Source: SURF-24 sp964537965
Lineage (GTDB): Bacteria; Bacteroidota; Ignavibacteria; Ignavibacteriales; SURF-24
Length of the DNA stretch: 6,370 nt
Reading direction: 5' to 3'
NCBI GenBank assembly: GCA_964537965.1
Contig: CAZIDB010000258.1
Location: 1 to 6,370 of the forward strand
In this document: positions 1 through 5,307 of the stretch, one piece after another
How the letters are laid out: the number at the start of each line of letters is the position of its first letter
How positions within the stretch are numbered: position 1 is the first letter of the stretch
Notes under the pieces: model-generated
Told to the model about the DNA's origin: nothing
The model's database searches: none
Seen by the model: only the letters and a program-made list of their open reading frames with translations
Program-made: the position numbers and the translations under genes

Positions 1-1655
1 TCAATAAGATTGGTTATGTATTTATAATATCCTTCCATTTCCATTGTAAAGGTTTCGCTTAAGTAGATTTTAATTCCACACTGCAGATGAGTAGCTTCCG
101 AAGCGCTTATATTATCCGGTATAATTACCCATGGTTCAAATATGGAAATAAGTTCGTTCTCATCGGAAAGAGTAACAATTTCCTGGGAGTATCTTCCTAA
201 AGCTGCCTTAAATGCTATGGTTGGGTTCGGTTTATAAGTGAAATTAATCCTTGGCTCAAAAAGAAATGGTCTAAGTTTACTTAAAGCAAAAAGTTTTGAA
301 CGAATACCTATATCAAGACCAATATTCTCATACCTGTAAAATTTATAAGTGAAATAGAAACTAAGATCAAATCTATCTGCATTATAACCGGATTTTTGTC
401 CGTATAAATTAATTACTTCAAGCTTGGTATTTAAATATTTGTTCTGAACGCCAAAAGCAATTTCGTCTCCACCGGGATACATATAAGTAAAATCCCAGTC
501 GTTTGAAATATCAATTACCTTGTTATATCGCGGTTTTGACTGGCTGTAGTTCGGAAATAATTCAGCTTCAAATCCGCTGTAAGATAAATTTACAACAGAG
601 AATAAAGGGCTGCTCCATACCTTGTGCCAGTTTAATCCGCCAACTATATTTTTAATTGAATAATCTTCTTTAAGTGGATTTTCATTTTCAAGAGCATCTT
701 CGCTCATAAATCCATGAATTACAAACTTACTGTTCTTATCAATTGAGGGATTTGTGTAATTTGCTTTGAAGGAAAAATCATAAAAACTAACAGGAGCTTC
801 CTTACTGTTAAGATATTTTTTCAACATCTTACTGTACCAGCTTTTTCTGCCAGTAACAATAAAGGAACCATTTGGTATCGGGCCTTCTACTGCAAGCTTG
901 CCGCTAAGAAAACTTGCATTTGCAGACCCGTGATACTCGTTTTTATTTCCGTCCTTTGTAATAATGTTAAGCACTGAAGATAATCTGCCGCCAAATATTG
1001 GAGCAAAACCACCTTTGTTAAATTCCATTATAGAAATCATTTCAGGATCAACAACGCTAAAAATTCCCAATGCATGAAAAGGGCTATAAACCGTTGCACC
1101 ATTAAGCAATACTAAATTCTGATCTCCAGCACCACCGCGAACATAATATTTAGAAGTTACATCTCCGGTTGATCTTACTCCAGTTGTCGTTTGAAGATAT
1201 TTAAAAATGTCATTCTCAATTCCCACTGGCATCATATTCATTTCCTGCGGAGTTATCTTTTCCAACCCAAGATCAGCAGCATTTTCTCTGTCGTATCTTT
1301 CACCAACAATTGATAATTCCTGTAACCTGATACTTGCAGGTACAAGTAGAATTTCAAGTTCAGTAATCTCATTTTCCTTAATGAATATTTTAAATACACG
1401 CGTGTTATAACCAACGCAGGAAACAACAGCAGTTTGGTTTCCAATCGGTATTCCCGCTACAAGAAAATACCCGCGTCCATCAGAAGTTGAACCTTTATTT
1501 GTACCTTTTACAACAATCGTTGCATAACTTATAGGTTCACCGCTAAGCGAGTCGATAACAAAGCCTCTTAAATATCCTCTGCCAGATTCATAAGAAAAAA
1601 TTGATTGATTTAAACCTACTGTAAGAATAAAAAGATAAAAAAATTTTTTAGACAA
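1..1655 (-). CDS. TonB-dependent outer-membrane receptor with N-terminal carboxypeptidase-regulatory-like domain (C-terminus cut by window edge)
   Basis: This is an open frame of 551 codons with no stop before the left edge. Residues 1-22 form a signal peptide (MSKKFF, then a hydrophobic stretch to about residue 20). Residues about 27-110 form a CarboxypepD_reg-like beta-sandwich (GYLRGFVIDSLSGEPISYAT, then GTNKGSTSDGRGYF). Residues about 130-232 are the plug, with YVRGGAGDQNLVLLNG at 171-186 and GGFAPIFGGRLSSVLNI at 215-231. The beta-barrel follows and lacks its last strands. Proteins of this architecture take up ligands across the outer membrane, powered by TonB-ExbB-ExbD; the substrate cannot be told from this sequence. 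Family members are usually 700-900 residues, so roughly a quarter to a third is missing. The start is uncertain. In this frame a TGA lies at 1691-1689 and there is no ATG after it, so TTG at 1655 is the first sensible start, with no clear Shine-Dalgarno. An ATG at 1675 lies in the neighbouring frame and would also begin a signal peptide. The gene has its own promoter-like sequence and follows a terminator, so it is probably a separate transcript from the threonine operon. Confidence 0.9.
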   Translation of the reverse strand, partial: MSKKFFYLFILTVGLNQSIFSYESGRGYLRGFVIDSLSGEPISYATIVVKGTNKGSTSDGRGYFLVAGIPIGNQTAVVSCVGYNTRVFKIFIKENEITELEILLVPASIRLQELSIVGERYDRENAADLGLEKITPQEMNMMPVGIENDIFKYLQTTTGVRSTGDVTSKYYVRGGAGDQNLVLLNGATVYSPFHALGIFSVVDPEMISIMEFNKGGFAPIFGGRLSSVLNIITKDGNKNEYHGSANASFLSGKLAVEGPIPNGSFIVTGRKSWYSKMLKKYLNSKEAPVSFYDFSFKANYTNPSIDKNSKFVIHGFMSEDALENENPLKEDYSIKNIVGGLNWHKVWSSPLFSVVNLSYSGFEAELFPNYSQSKPRYNKVIDISNDWDFTYMYPGGDEIAFGVQNKYLNTKLEVINLYGQKSGYNADRFDLSFYFTYKFYRYENIGLDIGIRSKLFALSKLRPFLFEPRINFTYKPNPTIAFKAALGRYSQEIVTLSDENELISIFEPWVIIPDNISASEATHLQCGIKIYLSETFTMEMEGYYKYITNLI

Positions 1656-1700
1656 GATAAAATCCGATAATTCATTTAAAGAAAAAAGTCACGTTAAAAA

Positions 1701-1712
1701 TATACATGTATA
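1701..1712. promoter_or_regulatory. Perfect 12-bp palindrome, possible operator
   Basis: TATACATGTATA is its own reverse complement. It lies between the candidate promoter and the receptor start, roughly +5 to +16 of the predicted RNA, a usual position for a repressor site. No other copy was noticed in the window. The site is AT-rich, so chance is a real alternative and no regulator can be named. Confidence 0.3.
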
Positions 1713-1723
1713 CCGAGTTAACC

Positions 1724-1752
1724 AAATTATTACAACTCAAAAGCATGGTCAA
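1724..1752 (-). promoter_or_regulatory. Candidate promoter of the left TonB-dependent receptor
   Basis: Read on the minus strand, TTGACC (1752-1747) is separated by 17 nt from TAATTT (1729-1724). The same bases also read as TTTG, 20 nt, then TAATTTG, which resembles the Bacteroidota primary-sigma pattern (TTTG near -33, TAnnTTTG near -7) with one base fewer in the -7 box. The predicted RNA start would be near 1717, giving a leader of about 60 nt. It lies just downstream of the terminator of the preceding operon, where an independent promoter is expected. The match is by eye only. Confidence 0.35.
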
Positions 1753-1786
1753 ATTTGGAAAAAGTATCCGGGAACTCTTTAAACTT

Positions 1787-1828
1787 AAAAAAAGAGACTT
1801 CGGAAAAAGCAGAATCCTGAAGTCTCTT
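1787..1828 (-). terminator. Rho-independent terminator of the threonine operon
   Basis: On the minus strand, AAGAGACTTC (1828-1819) pairs perfectly with GAAGTCTCTT (1801-1792). Two further G-C pairs are possible inside the loop past a single-base bulge. The stem runs straight into a T tract (A7 at 1787-1793 on the plus strand). It starts 25 nt after the stop codon of the glycine C-acetyltransferase gene, so it closes that operon and separates it from the receptor gene. Confidence 0.87.
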
Positions 1829-1853
1829 AAATCGAAAACTGAAAAAATCTTAT

Positions 1854-3089
1854 TTAAGAAATCTGTTTCTTAAACTCTTTTAATACATCAAGTGCGTATT
1901 TAATATCGTATTCAGTATGGTCTGCAGAAATCTGGAAGCGGATTTCCTCATCACCTTTTGGTACCACAGGATAGTTAAGTCCTGTTGCAAGTATTCCATT
2001 TTCAACAAGGAAATTGACACAATCAGAAGTCGTTTTTGTATCTCTTAACATCAAAGGCACAACCGGATGCTCGCTTTCAATTACTTCATAACCAAGTTTT
2101 ATCAATCCCTGTTCAAATTGTTTTTCACGTGCACGCATAAAATCAAGCAACTCAACTCCTTTAGGTGAGTCCACTATTTCAAGGGATTTCATTGCAGCAC
2201 ATGCTTCGGCTGTAGTTATAGGATTTGAATAAATGTACATCGGGGAGGATTCTCTGAAATATTCAATTAGTGCAGCAGAAGCGGTTACATATCCTCCGTT
2301 AACACCAAAAGCTTTACCTAGTGTTCCGATAAGAATATCAATTCCTTTAGCGTTTGTATATTCAATTGTTCCTCTTCCGGTTTTACCAAATGCACCAACT
2401 CCGTGGCTGTCATCAACAATTGTAATAACACCTTCATCAAAATCTTTATCATATTTTTCAGCGAGTGCAGAAATCTTATCAAGCGGTGCATAGTCTCCGC
2501 GCATACTGAAAATACCGTCGGTTATAACAAGTACTCTTTTACCTTGCCCGATTGATTTTTTTATGGTTTCTTCAAGCAGATTCATGTCAAGATGTTTATA
2601 AACATCTTTTATCTTTGGCCGTGCAAGCTTAATTGCATTTATAATACAGTTATGATTTAATTCATCACTTATTACAATTGTTTCATTGTCAATCAAAGAT
2701 GATATTACACTTACTATTGTTGCATAAGCTGATGAAAAAATCATTGCAGCTTCTCTTGAATGAAATTTTGCTAATTTTACTTCTAGATCTGTATGTGGTT
2801 TATAGGTTCCGCTTATAAACCTTACAGCGCCGGGACCAGCGCCATATTTTTTTGCGGCTTCTTCTTCTGCTTCAATAATTTCTTTTCTAAGTGACATTCC
2901 CAGGTAAGAATTGGAATTCATTCTAAGAAATTCTTTTTCGCCAAAACCTTCAATAAAAAATCTTGGGCCCTTTTCATTTCCGGCTAATTTAATTTTAGTT
3001 ACAACTTTTTCTTTACCTTTGGCAACCCCTCTGGCTTTAAGATCAGTAACTTTTTCAATTAATACTTTTTCTAATTTTTTATATGACAT
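1854..3089 (-). CDS. kbl: Glycine C-acetyltransferase (2-amino-3-ketobutyrate CoA ligase)
   Basis: This is a PLP-dependent alpha-oxoamine synthase family enzyme of 411 residues; E. coli Kbl is about 398. It cleaves 2-amino-3-oxobutyrate with CoA to glycine and acetyl-CoA in the cytosol. Visible motifs, in order: NSNSYLGMS (58-66); GAGPGAVRFISGTYKPHTDLE (from 83); SDELNH (141-146), whose His146 should stack on the cofactor; VDDSHGVGAFG (225-235) with Asp226 and His229; GTLGKA (255-260) with Lys259 as the Schiff-base lysine; and NYPVVPKG (372-379) followed by IRFQIS (383-388). The ATG has AGGAG at 3100-3096 with 6-nt spacing. The N-terminal 50 residues, and an acidic insertion before VDDSHG (about 213-220), differ from E. 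coli Kbl. The gene lies 27 bp behind a threonine dehydrogenase, which is the main reason to prefer Kbl over other alpha-oxoamine synthases such as BioF, HemA or SPT. A different acyl-CoA specificity remains possible. Confidence 0.88.
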   Translation of the reverse strand: MSYKKLEKVLIEKVTDLKARGVAKGKEKVVTKIKLAGNEKGPRFFIEGFGEKEFLRMNSNSYLGMSLRKEIIEAEEEAAKKYGAGPGAVRFISGTYKPHTDLEVKLAKFHSREAAMIFSSAYATIVSVISSLIDNETIVISDELNHNCIINAIKLARPKIKDVYKHLDMNLLEETIKKSIGQGKRVLVITDGIFSMRGDYAPLDKISALAEKYDKDFDEGVITIVDDSHGVGAFGKTGRGTIEYTNAKGIDILIGTLGKAFGVNGGYVTASAALIEYFRESSPMYIYSNPITTAEACAAMKSLEIVDSPKGVELLDFMRAREKQFEQGLIKLGYEVIESEHPVVPLMLRDTKTTSDCVNFLVENGILATGLNYPVVPKGDEEIRFQISADHTEYDIKYALDVLKEFKKQIS

Positions 3090-3116
3090 TTTAAACTCCT
3101 GAAATTATTTTTTTAT

Positions 3117-4073
3117 TTATAACTCAACACCAAGTTTTACGGCAAGTTTTTCAAACATATCTTTTGTCATTGTCTCAAGATCATAATCCGGTTTCCAGCC
3201 CCATTCTTCTCTTGCGGCAGAGTCATCCAAACTATTTGGCCAGCTATCTGCAATTCTTTGTTTCATGGGATCTACCCGGTATTGTATCTGGAATGTTGGA
3301 ATATGTTTTTTAATTACATTTGCAAGGTCTTCCGGATTTATGCTCATTGCCGTAATATTAAAAGCATTTCTGTGTTTTAATTTTGTCGGATCAGCTTCCA
3401 TTAAATCAATCGTAGCTTTAACAGCGTCCGGCATGTACATCATATCAAGCTGAGTATTTGGCCCAAGGTAACAGAAGTATTTTTTATGCTTAATTGCTTC
3501 ATAATAAATTTCAACAGCGTAATCTGTCGTTCCTCCGCCGGGTAATGTTTTATTTGAAATTATTCCCGGGAAACGAACACCGCGTGTATCCACACCAAAT
3601 CTTTTATGGAAGTAATCGCATAAAAGTTCACCTGATACTTTCGAAATTCCATAGATTGTTGTCGGACGCTGTATTGTGTCCTGCGGAGTAAAATCCTGCG
3701 GGGTGTTTGGTCCGAACGCCGCAATAGAACTTGGAACGAACACGCTGCATTTATGTTCACGTGAAATTTCAAGAACATTATATAAACCGTTCATGTTAAG
3801 ATTCCATGCAAACTGAGGTTTTTCTTCTGCAGCAGCAGATAAGATAGCAGCCAAGTGGAAAATTGTATCTATCTGGTATTTTTTTACAACTTCTGAAAGC
3901 GATCGAATATCTGTACAATCAACAATTTCAAAAGGCCCGTCACCCTCATCTTCTTTGTTTCTGAATCGTATATCGGTAGCAATAACATTGTTTGCCCCAT
4001 ACTTTTCCCTTAAAGCAATAAGAAGCTCTGAGCCAATCTGACCCAATGCTCCCACAACAAGAATTTTTTTCAT
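3117..4073 (-). CDS. tdh: L-threonine 3-dehydrogenase, short-chain (extended SDR) type
   Basis: This NAD-dependent epimerase/dehydratase-fold enzyme of 318 residues oxidises L-threonine to 2-amino-3-oxobutyrate with NAD+, the substrate of the next gene. Evidence is the Rossmann motif GALGQIGSE (8-16), the acidic residue ending strand 2 (Asp34, in ATDI), HLAAILSAAAEEKP (73-86), SSIAAFGP (115-122), the catalytic YGISK (Tyr141, Lys145), RGVRFPGIIS (164-173), PGGGTTDYAVEIYY (178-191) and MMYMPDA (211-217). The PGGGTTDY block is typical of SDR-type threonine dehydrogenases of Flavobacterium, Cupriavidus and trypanosomes, and separates them from sugar epimerases. It is not homologous to the zinc-dependent Tdh of E. 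coli. The ATG follows a very strong Shine-Dalgarno (GGAGGAGGAG), which fixes the start. It is the first gene of the operon with kbl. Confidence 0.92.
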   Translation of the reverse strand: MKKILVVGALGQIGSELLIALREKYGANNVIATDIRFRNKEDEGDGPFEIVDCTDIRSLSEVVKKYQIDTIFHLAAILSAAAEEKPQFAWNLNMNGLYNVLEISREHKCSVFVPSSIAAFGPNTPQDFTPQDTIQRPTTIYGISKVSGELLCDYFHKRFGVDTRGVRFPGIISNKTLPGGGTTDYAVEIYYEAIKHKKYFCYLGPNTQLDMMYMPDAVKATIDLMEADPTKLKHRNAFNITAMSINPEDLANVIKKHIPTFQIQYRVDPMKQRIADSWPNSLDDSAAREEWGWKPDYDLETMTKDMFEKLAVKLGVEL

Positions 4074-4074
4074 T

Positions 4075-4090
4075 ACTCCTCCTCCGGAGT
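4075..4090 (-). promoter_or_regulatory. Strong Shine-Dalgarno of the threonine dehydrogenase gene within a small hairpin
   Basis: In the transcript the segment reads ACUCC-GGAGGA-GGAGU directly before AAUG. The triple GGA repeat is an excellent ribosome-binding site. The CUCC just 5' of it can pair with the last GGAG (5 bp, 6-nt loop) or slide onto the other repeats. This would modestly sequester the site. The stem is short, so regulation is speculative, while the ribosome-binding role is secure. Confidence 0.6.
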
Positions 4091-4146
4091 TTTAAAGTGA
4101 AATACTTTTAATTAAATATTTACGTTGCTAAAATAAATATTTCCGG

Positions 4147-4157
4147 CAAATTATTAC
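4147..4157 (-). promoter_or_regulatory. Possible promoter -7/-10 element of the threonine operon
   Basis: The minus-strand 11-mer GTAATAATTTG is identical to the one at 1733-1723, which contains the -10/-7 element proposed for the left receptor. It lies about 75 nt upstream of the dehydrogenase ATG. No convincing -35/-33 element sits at the usual distance. That position is occupied by the arms of the inverted repeat at 4154-4191, so an activator-dependent promoter is conceivable. Chance in AT-rich DNA is the alternative. Confidence 0.25.
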
Positions 4158-4191
4158 TCAGGAAAGAACAAGCATTCTTTCAAATGAGTAA
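4154..4191. repeat. 38-nt imperfect inverted repeat upstream of the threonine operon
   Basis: TTACTCA (4154-4160) is the exact reverse complement of TGAGTAA (4185-4191). Inside it, GAAAGAA (4162-4168) is the exact reverse complement of TTCTTTC (4175-4181), with a 6-nt centre. Only G4161 and the AAA at 4182-4184 are unpaired in the arms. That makes 14 complementary pairs in two blocks. No T tract follows on either strand, so it is not a normal intrinsic terminator. It sits between divergent genes and touches the candidate promoter of the threonine operon, so an operator for a dimeric regulator or a leader structure is the likeliest role. Confidence 0.5.
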
Positions 4192-4234
4192 AGTTGATTA
4201 CAAGACCAAATCTTAGAAAATAAACTCAATTTAG

Positions 4235-4264
4235 GTAGTAGGTAAAAATATTTTTTTTTACTAC
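4235..4264. repeat. AT-rich hairpin with T9 tract before the lipoprotein gene
   Basis: GTAGTA (4235-4240) pairs with TACTAC (4259-4264). A5 (4244-4248) can also pair with part of a run of nine Ts (4251-4259). TAGGTA is directly repeated at 4232-4237 and 4239-4244. The element is 28 bp upstream of the lipoprotein ATG. A weak TTGATT (4194-4199), 17 nt, AAAATA (4217-4222) lies upstream of it and could be the promoter, which would place this hairpin in the leader. The function is unknown. Confidence 0.3.
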
Positions 4265-4292
4265 ATTATTCCTAAATTCGGACGCACATTTA

Positions 4293-4694
4293 ATGAAAAT
4301 AAGACTTATATATTTTTTAATTGCAATGGTTTTGTTCCTTTGGATTAACGGATGCAGGAAAGAACTACCGGTTGAAATTGTACAAGGAACAATTGATAAT
4401 GTAAACACTTTTATTACTATTACCTCTCCTCAGACTGGAGATACTTACAAACCGGGAGATGGACTTGAAATTCGTTGGGGTTCATCAACATCAATTGACA
4501 GAATTAAAATTGAACTTTATAATAATAATATTCTTCGGGCTATCTTAGCAGATCATTATCCAAACAGTGGCGTGTATGAATGGGGGATTCCGTTTGCTAT
4601 GCCGCTATCCAACAAGTATAAACTAAGAATCATTAGTATCAGGGATACATCAATTTACAGTTATAGCGGTACATTCAAAATAATTAATCAATAA
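4293..4694 (+). CDS. Small lipoprotein with Kre9/KNH-like (Ser-Thr-rich GPI-anchor family) N-terminal domain
   Basis: The protein has 133 residues. Residues 1-20 are a lipoprotein signal peptide (MKIR, then a hydrophobic core) ending in the lipobox INGC with Cys21 as the lipidated residue. Arg22 at +2 does not suggest inner-membrane retention, so an outer-membrane location is likely. Residues about 42-131 resemble the Kre9/KNH beta-sandwich common in secreted Bacteroidota proteins: ITSPQTGDTYKPGDGLEIRW (42-61), IKIELYNN (71-78), GVYEWGIP (93-100), KYKLRIISI (108-116) and a closing SGTFKI. The domain usually occurs within larger secreted proteins; here it is the whole mature protein. No catalytic residues are evident, so it is probably a binding or structural protein. 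No clear Shine-Dalgarno precedes the ATG. The gene is divergent from the threonine operon and may be co-transcribed with the acetyltransferase 15 bp downstream. The partner or ligand is unknown. Confidence 0.75.
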   Translation: MKIRLIYFLIAMVLFLWINGCRKELPVEIVQGTIDNVNTFITITSPQTGDTYKPGDGLEIRWGSSTSIDRIKIELYNNNILRAILADHYPNSGVYEWGIPFAMPLSNKYKLRIISIRDTSIYSYSGTFKIINQ

Positions 4695-4709
4695 CAAACC
4701 GAATATGAA

Positions 4710-5276
4710 GTGAAGGAAATAATTTCTTATAAAAGATTAGACAGTAAGACCTGGGATGATTTAGTTAGTCTGTTCGGTGAAAAGGGTGCGTGCGGTGGCT
4801 GCTGGTGTATGTACTGGAGACAGAGAAGTTCTGATTTCAGCAAAAACAAGAACGAACCGAACAAAAAATTGCTCAGGAAATTAGTTGATGAGAAAAAAGA
4901 ACTTGGCTTAATATTCTACATGAATGATGAACCGGTTGCCTGGTGCTCAGTTTCACCAAGAGAAGAACTTTACAGGTTTGAAAACTCAAGAACATTCAAA
5001 CCTGCAGATGATAAACCAGCCTGGTCAATTGTTTGTCTTTTCATTAAGAAGAATTACAGAAGGCAGGGTTTATCTGTTCAGATTATAAAATCAGTTATTG
5101 AATATTGTAAAACAAAGAATGTTAAAATCCTTGAAGCATATCCGGCCATTCCATATGCTTCAAAGATTCCTGATTCATTTGCCTGGACAGGTTTTGAATC
5201 TGCCTTTTTAAAAGCCGGTTTTATTAATATTCCTGTTCAAACAAAAACCAAAGCATACATGAGATTTTATCTTTAG
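4710..5276 (+). CDS. GNAT-family N-acetyltransferase with Cys-rich N-terminal motif
   Basis: The protein has 188 residues. The acetyl-CoA-binding motif A is the strand SIVCLFIKKNY (106-116) followed by RRQGLS (117-122), a form of Q/R-x-x-G-x-G/A with Ser last. Motif B is probably KAGFI (168-172). Residues 27-37, ACGGCWCMYWR, with Cys28, Cys31 and Cys33, are characteristic of a widespread but functionally undefined GNAT subfamily, as are PVAWCSVSPRE (75-85) and DSFAWTGFESAF (155-166). It would transfer an acetyl group from acetyl-CoA to an unknown amine. GTG at 4710 is the first possible start: the in-frame TAA of the lipoprotein gene lies just upstream at 4692-4694, and the nearby ATG at 4705 stops after two codons. 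Close spacing suggests co-transcription with the lipoprotein gene. It converges on the receptor gene at 5308 across a 31-bp gap in which I see no terminator hairpin. Confidence 0.85.
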   Translation: MKEIISYKRLDSKTWDDLVSLFGEKGACGGCWCMYWRQRSSDFSKNKNEPNKKLLRKLVDEKKELGLIFYMNDEPVAWCSVSPREELYRFENSRTFKPADDKPAWSIVCLFIKKNYRRQGLSVQIIKSVIEYCKTKNVKILEAYPAIPYASKIPDSFAWTGFESAFLKAGFINIPVQTKTKAYMRFYL

Positions 5277-5307
5277 TTGATCGCTTTGTTGTCCGAATTT
5301 GTCTTTG

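Noticed and set aside
1207..1444. Short open frames on both strands within the left receptor gene
   Set aside because: They lie wholly inside the receptor frame, have no recognisable domains and read as shadows of it.
2233..3102. Plus-strand frames of 86 and 63 codons opposite the Kbl gene
   Set aside because: They are antisense shadows of a well-conserved enzyme, with no ribosome-binding site or domain.
3265..3778. Frames of 62-72 codons inside the threonine dehydrogenase gene
   Set aside because: They overlap conserved coding sequence in other frames and have no independent support.
4235..4264. Hairpin with T tract as a rho-independent terminator
   Set aside because: The T run is within the stem, not after it, and no gene ends nearby on either strand.
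4074..4292. Riboswitch or small RNA in the divergent intergenic region
   Set aside because: The inverted repeats present are simple two-arm structures without the conserved cores of known glycine, threonine-related or T-box leaders that I could recognise.
4226..4408. Minus-strand 60-codon frame over the lipoprotein start
   Set aside because: It overlaps the signal-peptide region of the lipoprotein gene and the AT-rich hairpin. It shows no domain or ribosome-binding site.
4705..4713. ATG at 4705 as the start of the acetyltransferase
   Set aside because: It reads ATG AAG TGA and stops at once. The long frame begins with GTG at 4710.
5277..5307. Shared terminator between the convergent acetyltransferase and receptor genes
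   Set aside because: No inverted repeat of useful length or flanking T tract is visible in the gap.
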